Shown here piece after piece: positions 1 to 13,002 of a stretch of 64,000 nucleotides of DNA; within the stretch, counting starts at the first letter, position 1, and the number at the start of each line of letters is the position of its first letter. The translations under genes were made by a program, and so were the position numbers. The notes beneath the pieces were generated by a model. It did no database searches. It was not told the DNA's origin and was given only the letters and a program-made list of their open reading frames with translations. This DNA is from Paracentrotus lividus (taxonomy: Eukaryota > Echinodermata > Echinoidea > Camarodonta > Echinidae): the NCBI GenBank assembly GCA_940671915.1, contig CALNVZ010001293.1:73346-137345 (forward strand), given 5' to 3'.

Positions 1-1065
1 TGGTATAACCTCATATGTGTAACTCTCAGAGATACACATCTGTTCACAGTCATGTCTTTAAACCAAGAAAAGTCAAATCCCTCGCTATAAGCCAGATCGC
101 ATCATTTGTATCAACAATAGGAACAGAAAATATATTTCATTGAAGTTTTAAGTTGTTTACAAGTAATTAGTGTAACTTAAAAAAAATTTGTAAGGAAAAA
201 AACTGAGTTATATTCTAGGGTAAATAAACATCATAACACATATTTCCCCAATTTCTAGATCTGAAATTTTCGCTGGAAAGATGATCGCGCAAATTTTTTT
301 TATCACAACTAACCCCTGACAAGTTTTATATTGTGGAAAAGGTCTGACTTTGAAGAGTTCAAATATGCATGTTATTTTCTTGTAGGGTCCTTAGTTTTTT
401 CTCTGCCAAGATTTTCTAGAAGTACTTTTTTCTCACCTTTTTCACATATTTTGATATGTAACTTCTTATGACTTAACCCTATCCCTTTTCAGAATAAGTT
501 TTTGAATTCTTCAGACAATTCTCTCTCAGAATATGTATACTTTTATGGGTACAGGGTGTCAAATATAAGAATATTACTCTACTCAATAAAAACGGTACAA
601 TATCTTTGAAAACATATAATGCAACAGAAAAGGGCCCACCTCAAAGCGCATGGCCCGCAATACAATTTAAGGAAGATAGAAATTTCCACGGTGTAAAAAT
701 GAATAAACCAATGTTGACCCCAATCAAAATAAATTTTGACCCCTTCCCTAGACAAATGAGTAGAGCCTGTAACCAAATAAATGAATTTAACTTAAAGAAC
801 AATAATAAGTCTACACCTCAGACGTGGTTCCTTGGGGTAGGACCGAGGGCGCCTTGGTGGGTCGCGTAAAAAAAAAAGCCTCAAAATAAGAAGGAAAAAA
901 AAATGACCAAAATGGCTATCTTCAGGAGGTGGCAAACTTTTTGGAAGAAAAATCCCCGGGAACGGTTGAGGGAACGTCAGATATATAGCCAGGATCCTGA
1001 AAAGTGAAAGCGGTGACCAACACATTTAAGAAATTAAAGCCTGAGCAACATAACGTCGTTGGAGC

Positions 1066-1113
<48 letters not shown>

Positions 1114-1235
1114 ACCTTTATAACGTACAATGCATATTTATCGAACAATATATTTGTATCTTTGTGAGCAACAGTGTATTCAATAACAAACATAAATACA
1201 ATTTTTAAAAATGAGAAAATATGTATAAATTAGAG
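1..1235. other. AT-rich intergenic stretch, no gene seen
   Basis: No ORF here looks coding: the longest are under 90 codons, with low-complexity composition and no family motif. The only notable feature is an uninterrupted run of more than 40 A at about 1,067-1,110, which could be a retroposon tail or a simple homopolymer expansion. No source element could be read upstream of it. Confidence 0.6.
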
Positions 1236-1241
1236 ACATAA

Positions 1242-1288
1242 GTTTGTGCGTGAGTGTGTGTGGGTGTGTGTGTGTGTGTGTGTGTGTG
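1242..1288. repeat. (GT)n microsatellite
   Basis: An alternating GT tract with a few interruptions, directly left of the CCACA-rich repeat. A short ORF crosses it but its product is a Cys-Val run with no coding value. Confidence 0.85.
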
Positions 1289-1295
1289 CCGTCCC

Positions 1296-1482
1296 CCTTA
1301 CAAAAATGTCATGTGGTAATCCTATGTCGTAATACCACACAAATTACTACAGGAAATACCATACAAATCTGTTACCACAGGATTATACCACATGAATTAC
1401 CACATGAATCCTGTGGTAAAATTGGGACATTACCACATAAATTATCAAACGATTTCAGTCGTAAACTACTACGTGGTGTAAA
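1296..1482. repeat. CCACA-rich dispersed repeat, short copy
   Basis: The motif TACCACA and its reverse complement TGTGGTA recur many times in both orientations, so the DNA can fold on itself. It matches the style and words of the repeat at 14,868-17,868, which is also the element lying just left of the second copy of the duplicated segment. The left edge reads ACAAAAATGTC, matching inverted the right edge of the other copy (GACATTTTTGT). It is probably a non-autonomous DNA element; no coding capacity is seen. Confidence 0.6.
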
Positions 1483-1694
1483 TCCACTTTGACTAATGCC
1501 CGTTTGGTCTCATCCCTCTTGGTTGGTTGTCTACAATCAGTTCGTGAAATTTGGTCTTTATAATTACCATTTCGTCTAATGTCCACTTGGTCAAGCACAA
1601 CTTAGTCAATTCCTTAAAGAAATTAGTAGGCTCTATAAAGAGAATCCTTAGACCACATGGGAAACTAGACCAACATATTGTTTGAAAACTGTCA

Positions 1695-2384
1695 CACATT
1701 TGACTTCATGAACTAATACACGAAAGCCATAATATCATACATTGAAAGCAAGAGGTGCCATTCTTGTTAATATTGTATATGGCCGCTCACGCACAATAAT
1801 TGCTAGTAGAAATTTGCAAAGGGCATGAAGGGGAGATGAAAAAAAAAATCCCTGCAGTTACAAACTAAAGCCTTAATTCGAATGCAAACTGGTTCTAAAT
1901 GTTGTAAAATGAATGCCCGAAATTAATTCAAATGCTGCTCATGGCGGTATTGCGCAATCATATCAACTTCTCAAATAATTTGAACTGCGTAAATTCGATT
2001 AAAAGCCCAATCGTCCATTTTTAATGGCCCGCCTATCAAATTGAATGACGAACTTCCGTATTATACAGGAAAATCCTCTAAAATCAGACGTAATTCACGA
2101 AAAGAATTATTACGGTTGATCAAAGTGAGAAATTGCATTATTTTCCATTCAAGAAGAGTTTTTCCAGTATCACGTGCAGACTTTAAGATGTACGTACGAT
2201 TTTATTTTGATGTATTGCATACAATGGTTATCGCCACCACAACGGGCCGGGTAAGGTATTATATTTTTTACACGATAATTCAAACAATTTAGAACTATAT
2301 TTAGCCAGAAGAGCTAAAGGACAATGGATATAGAAACCTTCACAACACACAGAAGCAAGGAAAAGAGAAAGAGAGCTAGGCAAT

Positions 2385-2420
<36 letters not shown>

Positions 2421-3262
2421 GCGATAATGATCACGCGATGGTTCATTGCGTTGTGTTCTATGCACAAGGCGTTTTCCACGGCAAAGCTCTATCGGCGAAA
2501 ATTGCCAATTCAATGCGGTACATGCGCTTATTTCGGGTTAATACTCTTGCAGAAGCAGAATAAATTTATTGTGTCCTCATAATTTCACTTTCAGCAGAAT
2601 TAATGGTAACTTGATTTAAACAAAAATAAAATTGATATTAACAGTTCTCAAAAATCTTTTTCGCGCTGGGAGCATTTATAGGCCTACGGCTATTTACTGA
2701 TACAGACTTATGAGTCATACCTTGCGTCATACGAAACGACGTATGTTTACTAATTCTCAAAGTGGCGCTTCCTACCACTACTTATGTTATGTTCGATCTT
2801 CCGCTAATATAATGTAGTTCCATCACTAATGACAATTTACCTTCTGAACGCATTAGTAAAATACAAATGCTTTTTCAATATGACATATGAAGTACAAATT
2901 ACCAAAGGAATAAGTAAAATCAGCATTCGATAGGAATAATATATTTAACTAATTAACTTGAATTGGTTTGCCACGAATTCATGCGAAATACATGCGTTTT
3001 AATCATGTTAGTCTACACTGCAAAATATTTACTTTGATAACACCATTAATCAGTAATATTTGTGTTTTTAAGTAGCATTAATTCTGATCATACGCAACTA
3101 CTACATCCATATACGATGTGAAAGCTGAAACTAAATCACACAATGAGCATCTAATGGGGATCATTAACAAAATCGGTTTATTCAAAAGTTATTCGGTGTA
3201 GAAGGCAAGACTAATTTAAATCAAAGCTACAATCTATCTTTGGGTAGAAAATGACTCAATCG
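1695..3262. repeat. Segmental duplication copy A, part 1
   Basis: This block aligns in the same orientation with 18,250-19,935 at roughly 85-90 percent identity by eye, with substitutions and small indels. Shared landmarks are TTGACTTCATGAACTAATAC at the start, a (GA)n tract near 2,391-2,416, and TGGGTAGAAAATGACTCAAT at the end. The two copies part company just after this last landmark. Neither contains a believable gene: the shared minus-strand ORF at 2,228-2,479 is Ser-Leu run produced by the GA tract. Confidence 0.85.
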
Positions 3263-3284
3263 CACGAATTTTCAATCATTATAT

Positions 3285-3342
3285 AGCAGCTCGCGAATGA
3301 TATATATATACATATATTGTGATGTCATTCACGAGCTGCTAG
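3285..3342. repeat. Perfect-stem hairpin
   Basis: The left arm AGCAGCTCGCGAATGA pairs with TCATTCACGAGCTGCT on the right, around an AT-only loop of about 24 bases. One mismatch interrupts the 16-base stem. It sits exactly where copies A and B of the duplicated segment diverge, so it may be a tiny inverted-repeat insertion or a breakpoint scar. Confidence 0.7.
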
Positions 3343-3795
3343 CCCATATGCTGTATTATTTTGAACATTTCATGGTAAATGAATAAAACTATTCATACAG
3401 GCATGTACATAAACTAATCTATAATGATATAGTAGCATTTAAAAGAAATGACAGTTCATAGAACTTACATTACGCAAGACGTAGTAGAACAGCTAACATA
3501 CGTCACAGAATCAACATTCTGTATTGTTTTTATTCAATTTTAATGTGAATATCCCCTTTGAAATTGTTTAAATAAATATCCGTGGTATTCGTTAAATTTT
3601 CAAATTAAATTTCAATTTATTTATCCACAAAAACAAGCATAATTTTTATACAAAGCAATATACATGAAGTATGAGATTCCACATTTATTCACTAATTCGT
3701 CAATCAAACGTGAATAAAATATTTTCTAACACGCCCTCCTCTGACAATCTGCCCGTCGAAACACACACACACGCATCTTAAATATATTGTATATA

Positions 3796-5389
3796 CAGTT
3801 GTGCTCATAATTATTCATACCCCTGTCATTTTTAGATTTATTTATTTTTTTTTTTTTGTCTTGTTGTTAACTGGATGTGTTTTGTCAAATTTTCTGGTGA
3901 TTAGTATGCTACCAACAACTGAAAAATTAGGAGAATTAAAAATTTGGACAAATTTGGTATTTCAGGGGCATATTGATAACAAATTGATGGAAAACACCAT
4001 TTTCATAAATATTTATACCGTAAGGGTACTCAGTCCAATTTATTGCTTAAGGACAACATTTTTTTTTTAAATCGCAGTTACCATATTAAATAGTTCTTTA
4101 AAGTCCCCCCAGCCTTTTTTCAGGCCTTCTGTGGAATTTGTCCGAGGAGTCCTATGTAAGACCTCCAGGCTGACTCAGGCTGAATCGTCTTCGAACCATC
4201 ATGTGAGTGTAAAGCTGAACAGACATATTTCTCTGAGATTTTTGTCAGGACTTTGGATATTTCACTTCGGAACATAAATATCAATGTTTCTGAAATACAA
4301 TAATCCCACTATCCACACTTTCAAATCACTTATGCAGCAATTCAAGACTTTAAAAAAAGTGTCACATGTAAAACTCTCAATTATCATGACAAAAAGTACA
4401 AAATGGCTTCTTATATTTGCTAAATAAACTTCCCTTGAGGCCCTAAACTACCCACACTGCATAAACAAGGTCAGAATGGGAACCACTAGAGATGAAGTTA
4501 CCGCCAAAGCGAATACTGTATACAGGAGATCTGTACAGACAATGCCTCATAAAGACTCAGGATTTGTAGTCAAACCCACCGGGGGGGGGGGCGGCGAGCA
4601 ATTCGGGCAGTTCCTGAGCTCTGTTAAACTGAGATTATAACTTTCATACTATTTTCCAAGTTGGTTAGAGTAAATTAGAATTGAAGGCAAATATGGACTT
4701 TTTTTTCCAATCTTGCGAAATAAAGACAAAGTCTTCAACTTAAAGAACATTGTCCTGATTATAGCACATGACTTCCAAGGTAAACATTATGGTTTTTTTT
4801 TTTTCTGGAAATCTCTTTAGAAGATCGTAATAAAGACGATTTTATTAAGATAATAGATAAATACATGCAGAAGTATTCTTATAATGGTCAATTTGGACAG
4901 CATTGACATACAAAATCGACAATGTTTAAACGCGCATGGCCAATTTTGTTAAGAAGTGGATCAAGTAATGAACGATCGGGAGTGGAAAACCTGAGTCAGC
5001 GTGGAGATTCTACAGAGGACTAACCCCACAAAAGACATGAAAAACGCTGTGGACACTTGAAAGAACTATTCCAGGTGATCATTTCTATAAAAAAAATAAA
5101 AAAATAAAAAATAAAAAAATAAAACAAATACATGGTTAATACGTGGTTAATAAGTAATAAATTGGACCGAGTACCCCTAAGGTATTAATACTTATGAATA
5201 TGTTGTTTTCCATAAATCTGTGAATAAAATACCCCTGGAATTAAAAGGGAAAAAAATCAAATTGTCCTAATTGTTCATTTATTGGTAGCAGACTTATCAC
5301 CATAAAGTATGATGAAAGACATCCGGTTAGAAGCACGACTCAAATAACTTGAAAAATGACAAGGGTGTGAATACTTATGAGCACAACTG
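3796..5389. mobile_element. Tc1-like DNA transposon with about 240-bp inverted ends
   Basis: The element begins CAGTTGTGCTCATAA and ends with its inverted counterpart, flanked on both sides by TA (3,794-3,795 and 5,390-5,391), the Tc1/mariner target. The outer 40 bases pair with three mismatches, and similarity continues inward for about 240 bases on each side (3,796-4,045 against 5,155-5,389), the long-IR arrangement common in Tc1-like elements. Total length, about 1.6 kb, is normal for an autonomous Tc1 element. No intact transposase ORF remains and I could not read a DDE motif with confidence, so it is an old, inactive copy. It lies inside segmental copy A and is absent from copy B. Confidence 0.88.
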
Positions 5390-5399
5390 TATATATACA

Positions 5400-6125
5400 T
5401 ATTACAGTCTTATAACGTTGTAACGCAGCTTTAAATCCAGCTTTACACCCAGACTATTTTATGCATACTCACTTTTTCTTCCGGAGATAAGGCACTACTT
5501 TATTGGCGACTGTACGCAGACGATATGTTGGACTACATTTCCCCTAAAGTTTGAATTCACGCTATTATTTTTAGGTAAGCCAAGAATATTGCACTTACTT
5601 CAATTTCTGATACATGTTGTTTTTGAGGTTTTTTTAATAAAAATCTGACACACTATAAATTCATTATTTTATTTATTTGCGTGAATGCGCAGTTTTTTAT
5701 GACCATGTGTCAGAATGGTATAAAGCAAAGTATGCTAACATGTAGTAACACTTATATGGTCGTTTGTAGTTTAAATCAAATTCGCTTTTGTATTATTTTA
5801 TCTTATTTTGATATCGTTTTGATGGTTACATTTATCATTCTCACAATAGGTCTACATCTTATTGTCTGTGCACTCGCACATTATGCCCAATTTTTCGAAG
5901 AAAACGGAATCCTTGAATTATAAAAGGATTATATCATTAGGCTAATAAAAGTAGCATGTTAAACTTTCACTTTAAATCAAAAGAAAAATAAATTATTTAA
6001 TAAATCAAATCCTAACACCATACTTAGTATGTCTGAGCTGCTAAATGTCGTTTGTCGAAATGCACGGGCAAATAACCAAAACAAAAACAAAAACAAAAAA
6101 ATAATACGGATATCGTAATATTTTA
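5400..6125. repeat. Segmental duplication copy A, part 2
   Basis: The stretch resumes similarity with copy B at 23,229-23,462: ATAACGTTGTAA, ATAAGGCACTACTTT and GGACTACATTTTCC-type words occur in the same order. Copy A has about 450 extra bases in the middle (5,590-6,050) that are missing in B. Similarity ends at ATATCGTAATATTT just before the large transposon-like unit. The 80-codon ORF at 5,681-5,923 lies in the copy-A-only part; it is hydrophobic and AT-driven, and I do not regard it as a gene. Confidence 0.75.
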
Positions 6126-6469
6126 TCATTTGATGAGGATGTTCATGGACATCGCCGCTGGTGGCTGTACTGTTTGCAATCCCTACATATCACACTGCGG
6201 TTTTGTGCGGCTTCGTTTGTGCATGCCGTTTGATACAGGTCAGTGCAATGGTACCATGTAACGTACTTTGAACGTTCCTTTTTTGACCCGGTAGCATAAT
6301 TATTTAACCCATATGGGTATAAATGAAAAAGCAAAAAATCATGGAAAACAATGTGTGTAATGAGGATATGCATGCTTTTGCTATAACTACATAATAATGT
6401 TATTTTTATCTCCTGAAAGCATGAAGTGACATTCTTCAGCTCGAGTTTTATGAAAATCAACCTGGAATG

Positions 6470-6612
6470 TAGTAGAGTCATTTTGGGGGGTTCCGTGACC
6501 AACCTCTCTGAACCTTTTTTTCTCAGTGGATTTGGCATTCTGAACCATTTTGAAGGAAAATAAGCTTCTATGTACCTCCCAAAAATGGAGGGAACAATTT
6601 TTACAGCCCCAA
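6470..6612 (-). repeat. Left inverted end of the 7.5-kb unit
   Basis: The reverse complement of this block is nearly identical to 13,803-13,944, including CGGAACCCCCCAAAATGAC and the AAGCTTATTTTCC core. Identity stops abruptly on the outer side at AGTAGAGTCA. The near identity suggests recent insertion or recent exchange between the ends. Confidence 0.85.
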
Positions 6613-7181
6613 ATTCACTTTTTTTAAATCACTGTCACTCAATGTGCAAACTGTCTGAAGTCAAAGACTAGCACAACAGGGGATTACCCTGATTCCATGA
6701 ATGCTAGCATCTGATTGGTTAAAAGTTTCCTGCTCTTGTTGAATGTAGACCCAGCAATGGACTATGAACCTTCATTGTGATGGATAGTGACATTGTTTTA
6801 CACATTATTTTCAGCTTCAGATTAACAAAATTTGTAGGTATATCTTTTACTTATTTTTTTATGAATGATGTAATTTCTGCTTTTGTGTAATACTGTTTTA
6901 TTATGATTTTCTAAAAGCAGAGTTAACAATTGCTGTTAACATTTCAGTCCCACATGTATGATTTGGTGTTGCAAATTGAACAATGATATGCCTTATAATT
7001 ATGTTTAACTATTAAAATGAAGACTTTTAAGAGTCAGCAGTTATTTAATTCCAACATAAAATGAGTCAGTTAATAATTTGGAAAACAATCCCCTTTTTAT
7101 TTTATTTCATTTGATTGAAAAGTGCTCCTAAAATCTTTCTTTTTGAAATATTCACTAGTTAGTCTCCATAATTAGACCCTG

Positions 7182-7590
7182 TTAACCCTATCAAGACCAA
7201 GGAGGGGCACAATGTGCCCCCCTGCCAAACTTGTATACGCCATTTCTATATGCTTCGATCGTTTTCCACCAAACATGGTGACTTTTCCTAAAATGTATTC
7301 AAAAACATTTTGATATATATTTTGTGGGGATATGATATTCCATGTTGCCATGGTAACCATAAATTGACAGCCATGTTTATCCAATTTTTGGTCATTTTTT
7401 ATATAGGTCTACATAGTTATAAGCAATATTTGAGTATTATTAATGGGGTTTTCTTATTCAGATTGAATTGGAAAAAACATTTTAAACCCAATACCAATCT
7501 TTCTTTTTTGTTTTTGTTTCTTATTACATTAAAAAGGCGCCAAAACAATAGATATAAAAGAATATCTAACAATCAAGATAAATCTTTGAT
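7182..7590 (+). mobile_element. piggyBac-like MITE, 3'-truncated copy
   Basis: It starts TTAACCCTATCAAGACC, the same terminus as the complete copy at 40,049-41,002, and stays parallel to it for about 400 bases, including CACAATGTGCCCC and GTTGCCATGGTAACC. The distal half and right terminus are missing. No coding potential. Confidence 0.75.
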
Positions 7591-8250
7591 GAATATATTT
7601 TTGAAGTTTTAACCTTAGATTATGGTTTTAAGAAAGTCAAAGGAGAAAGATTGAACGTAATAATTTAGCAGGGACGCTTATTTCACACCAACTTATACCA
7701 GATTGGCAAATATGGGACAAATTTTATTTTATTTATTTATAATAAACTTTGTTAATAATAAATAACTATTAATGTGGTGAGGATCATTTGAAGCAAAATG
7801 TATTGTCAAAGTCAAAGAAGAAATTAAAAAAAGATAATAATGGGGGGTGGGTCTGGGCCTTAAATTCCATATTTTGGGTAATCTTTCTTTACATTATTAT
7901 GCTAACCTGAGCACGGTTGAGTGCAAGAATGTGCACAATGAATATTATTGAATGTAATGATGTCATCAACTTTTGCTAAATTTTCATCATGAACAGTGAT
8001 TTTAAAATCAGTAAAGTGATATAACTTTGAAATATTGTCAATTTTTTATTGTTTAATTGTTTTCATACTTTTACCTTGAAAGAAAAAAAAACAAATAAAA
8101 AACAAAGCTGCTGGTCTGAACATTTCTATATTTTAATTACAAGTGCATCTTTTACTTTAAACAATACATTCTTTACTCCCCGTTTCCTAAATATACACAC
8201 ATTTGCTGTCCTTTTCAGACACACCCTGATTGAAAACACCGACATGAAAG
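7591..8250. other. Non-coding part of the transposon unit
   Basis: AT-rich sequence between the MITE fragment and the first recognisable coding fragment. No ORF, repeat or promoter signal stood out. Confidence 0.4.
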
Positions 8251-8269
8251 GTGATGGATAAAATGTATC

Positions 8270-11200
8270 CCAAAGGAGTGACAACAATCTGCCATCAACA
8301 TCTTATGAACATGAATGCATTCTAAATTGCGGTCAACCATGTACAAAGTGACTGTTTGGATAGTATCACTGAACACAAAGGAATTCCATTCAGGAAAAGT
8401 CTTTGCTGTGGAAAGAACTTGATCGTTTTCAAATGTACATGAAATGTGGACTGGAAGAATGGACCAAAGGTTATTACATGCACAACGCTTGTTACACCAG
8501 TTATCTAGCAAGCGCTGCCTTTCTCAGGCAGAAAAAAGAAAACGTACTAGACGAAGATCTTGAAAAGGGTAACCATCAGGTGAGATGGATCCATCTTCAG
8601 CGCCCAATCCCTTTCTCCTAAGATGCTCCGGTCAAGCGTCGGCATTGTGCATGACAAAAACGTATGTGTGTGGTGCAACAGAGGTCCCCTCAAAAGAAGT
8701 CATCGTGACTGGGCGCAGTTGCTCCTGCTATCTACGAAGGATGCCTGGAAGAAATTCAAACTACACACTGTACATATTGAAGATGAAGTCCAGAGGTCAA
8801 GGATAAATACTATGCTCGCATCCATACCGGACTGTGAAACAGCTTTCGGCTGTGAAATCCGTTACCATCGCGGCTGCTGGCGTGACTACATCTCCAATGC
8901 CAAGCCTCTTTCAGATGAAGTTACTCAACACTTGCAGAATGTCAATCTACGAGAAGCACAAGTCATCTTCTTCCATCACGTCCATCAGACAATCTTTGAG
9001 AACCATGAATTTCGAACAGTGCAGAGTCTTCTGCAGGACTACCAACGAATTGTCTCAAATCATGGACATGATACAAAGGTAAAGTCGAGCTACGTGAAGG
9101 ATATCTGTTTAAAGGAATTTGAGGAAGACATCGGGTTCATAAAAATGTCAGCAGAACGTAAGTGAAATGGTATTTGACAGAAGAGCGACTGGTTCATACG
9201 TCGAAGCAGCACTATCTTCGATGGGAATAAGCGATAGCCAGTTAGTGAAGAATGCTGCAGTGCGAGTAAGAGAGAAAGTAAAGCAACAAATACTGTACCT
9301 TGGCCTCCGAATGTCTCAGAGTTAGAGAGAGAAGAGGAACTAAATGAGCTTCTCTTAAAGCTTATTACATGGCTGAAACACCAAATAGGTCAGAAGTTGA
9401 CGACAACTCCGCAGTCCGTTCAATTGGGTCGATCCTCACAAGCTACATCACAGGAATGCATACTGCCTTTCAGGTGAATCTCTCCGTCTTGCTGCATGGA
9501 CTAACCAAAAGTAGAGAGATCATCGACCTCCTGCATAAAGATGGCATAGGCATCAGCTACAACGATGTTCTCATGTTGCGAGATTACTGGGTGTTTAGTG
9601 ACCTCAGGGGTTCGATTAATTGTCCCTCCGAACTTGCTTTTGGAAGCCTGCAATTGCTGTGGTCGACAATGATGATTTTAAGAGTGATACGTTGACTGGT
9701 GCTGGCCAGGCGCACCGAACTAACGTCATGTTCGTGCAGCCAGAGACATTTGATGAACCCTCAGAAAATCAGGACGATAGGACAAACTTGACACCTCAGT
9801 TCCTTTCTACATCTCTCAAAGAAATTGGAAGTGAAATGCAGCAGATCAAGCCATACAAGACAGTTAAGCGTGGGGAACCGCCTATTCGAGAACGAGCTTC
9901 TGATGACAGCCTTCAAGACACATCCATGCAAAGAACTCGAAGCTGTGATCCATGCGTTGGTTAGAGCTCAGATGACCGAACACGTCCTAAACCAGAGGAA
10001 CAGACTGTACCAGGGTTTTCGGGGTTCCAGGCCAGAATGTCAACTGCTGACGAGAAGAGTCGAGCTATATACCACATGACCTATCCTGACCCTCCAGTAA
10101 GACTGTTCTCAACGATGTGTGTGTAAGCTCGCCACAGGCAATTGAAGAAAAGATGCTTTCGCAATTATCGTTGGTGACCATCCTGTCTACGTGCTCATGC
10201 TGAAGCTGAAAAGCGAAAACCCACAACATTTCAGCAAAATCCTACCATTCATGGGTGCCTTTCATATTCAGATGTCATTCATATACGCAATATACAAAAG
10301 GTTCCATGGATCAGGAATCTCAGATGTGTGGTAGCTGCAGGTGTCATTGCAGATGGATCGGTTGATCAAGCCCTCCGTGGAAAACATTTCAAGCGTGGGG
10401 TTCGCTCTCTCCGTCTGTTCTACGAGACTCTTGTCCATCATGCCCTAGACAAGCGTTTGAAAGAAACTCCTCTTTCTGATGAGGTGAAGTCAACTCTTGC
10501 CAAACTCAGACATGAGATTGATGCTCAAGGACTTGCAGATGTAAACACAGAGTTAGAGCAAAATGCAGAGGTGAAAGATCTTGTTGAGATGCTCTTCAGG
10601 GATTTCGATGGTGCGCCCTTGGCGGAATACTGGCTATCCTTCATGGAAATGGTGGAATTCTGACCCAAAATATCCACGCACTCAGAACGAGCAACTGGAA
10701 TGAGTACAAATCCTCACTCAAACTGATGCTTCCATGGATGCAAATCTATGACAATGACAAGTATGGTCGGCATCTTCCAGATTTCATCGCAGTGCTGATA
10801 CCCTTCCAGAGGAACAGGCTGCATTCATGAAAGATGGTATGTTTGCCACAGTCAATGACAGGAATCCATATTCTTGTGTTGCTCTGGACATATGGATAGA
10901 ATCAACTATGAACAAGGGCTCCAAGCTGAAGTCTGGTTGTTTAGCTATCCTGAACAATGAGAAACAACTCCTTTCAAATACACGCAACGTGAATAACATC
11001 AATCGAGTGAGAAGAGCTGTTCACCATATGCTAATCGCAAGAGGCATAGTAAAATAGAGCATGCAGATTGCTCATCTAGCAAGAGAAGAAAGGATGAACA
11101 AGCTGTGCAGGATATAAGTTCGTGTATCAATGAATTTGAGTGTGACCCGTTTGACCAAACTAACCAGACACTGCGGTCCCTTCAGTCTGGAATCCAGCCT

Positions 11201-12854
11201 CTGATTCACTTGCTGTAGATCTGGCAACAGCCAAGATGGATGGTAGAACTAAGGTAAAGGAGTTCATGGATGAGAGGGTCTATTCGAAAACCAAGACTTT
11301 GAATGACAGAGTTCATCGGAGTAAGCGAAAGAACTTTTCCAGTCAAGAAGTGAAAAGAGAAGTAGCTTACAATTTGAAAAGGAAAGGCGGAGGAATGGAG
11401 CGAGATGCCATGGCTTCAGTTGTCGGACTAGTTGACAGCATGGGACACTACATCTTGAGGATATCATGCAACATCGTGTCACACCCGAGTGCCTTTCCAT
11501 CTTCAATGCAAACGGAACATTCCGCAAGTCACAGAAAGCAAACTACTGCAAAAACTGACCATGGATGTGACATCAGAACCTGAAGTGTATACATCCCTTA
11601 TTGACATGGGTCTCATTTGGCGACTTGCAGTCCCGACCATTGAGGATAGGGAGAAAGAGGAATGGTAAGCAGTATACCTGGGGAGACTACGCAGAGAAAA
11701 TGATGAACACTATCAAGAGTAGACACGCAAATGCAGAGAGAATCATTTGTGTAAACGATTCCTATGACCTGGACTACAGCATTAAGGACAGTGAAAGGAT
11801 ACTTAGACAGAAACAGATACAAACAAAGAATGTCTTCATGAAGGCAGAGGACAAGTTTCCCTCTAGTAAGGATTTCCATGCCCTCTGGTAAGCCTGCTAA
11901 CAAGATCCGCCTACAGGCATTTCTTCAAAAGGAATTCCAGAAAGTGGCATTTACAGGGACAGAGATCATCTATTGTGTAGTCGGAAGTTACGCAAGGAAA
12001 TCTTACTACAGACAGGATTTGCCTGAACTCCTATTGCTTCCATGCTGAAGCAGACACTGCATGTTCACGATGTATAGTGCACTTCGGTCAGATGGCTACA
12101 AGGCAGCAGTCGTTCTTGACACAGAAGACACCGACAATTACGTCCAAGCCGCATATGTTGCTCATCGAGCGTCAGGAACTTGTGCTTGAAACGCAAACAG
12201 CAGCTGATTGATGCCAAACATCTGTGCAATGAAAGAATCTCTCAATCCATCATTGCAATACATGTCATTAGCGGTTGTGATCATAACTCTGCTTTTTTCG
12301 GAGCAGGTAAATTGCGGATTGTTGGACGCTCGGCCAATTCTAAACAAGCTCATAGTCTGCTTGCAAATTGTGGCACCCAACTTCCAGCCCTGCAGAATGT
12401 CATCAGTGATTTAGAACAGTTCGTCATTCGCTACGTCTATGGTAATGCCAAAAGCAAGACACAGGAGAAGCCGGCTGCAAAGTGAGAGCAACAGAAGAAG
12501 AAGAGCACAATGCGATTAATGCCTGACTCGGACGTTTGCATCAGCACCTGCTTCGTGCAAACTACCTTGCATATTTGCTCAAGAATTTCCAGCTGCAAAG
12601 CCACCCATCACGATAGGACATGGATGGCATCTGGTAGATGGACTTTGTCTACCTGTACGCTCAACAGAACCCCCACTCCCCTTGTCCATCTCGAAACCCC
12701 CTTGGAGAACGAGAGCAACAGTGATGACAGCAGCGATGGTGAAGAGAGTGATTCCGACAGCGCAAATGCATACAGTGACTCATACACTGATAGTGACTCG
12801 TGTAGCGATAGTGTCAGTGACTCAGGTCGAGAGAGTGATGTCGAAGACTTTTAA
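8270..12854 (+). pseudogene. Decayed transposon protein with XPG/PIN-like C-terminus
   Basis: A single plus-strand coding region now split over the three frames by roughly ten or more breaks. The first part (about 8,270-9,165) carries spaced Cys and His: ILNCGQPC, CVWCNRGP and RYHRGCWRDY, suggesting zinc binding. The middle (9,370-11,580) is helical and charged with no motif I can name. The later part (about 12,040-12,480) has HAEADT, a D-rich strand ending DTEDTDNY, and SGCDHNSAFFGAGK, the spacing of XPG/FEN1-type nuclease acidic residues followed by a helix-turn-helix. The end (12,690-12,854) is a Ser/Asp/Glu-rich acidic tail. I recall similar large repeat-encoded proteins in corals, lancelets and echinoderms. 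DDE residues were not located. It could instead be another large DNA transposon family; the nuclease reading is firmer than the family name. Confidence 0.6.
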
Positions 12855-13002
12855 GGTATGTTTGACTTTGAAGTAAACTAGCTGTCAGCGATATCAAAAT
12901 TTTCCAGATGTGATGAATTTGGAAATTATGTTACCATATCATGTTGACAGGCTGCTTTGACCCAGCAAGATCAGCTCTCTAGGCAATTGGTGGCCGGGAA
13001 CA

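Noticed and set aside
5681-5923. Hydrophobic 80-codon ORF
   Set aside because: AT-driven composition and present in only one duplicated copy; no start context or family resemblance.
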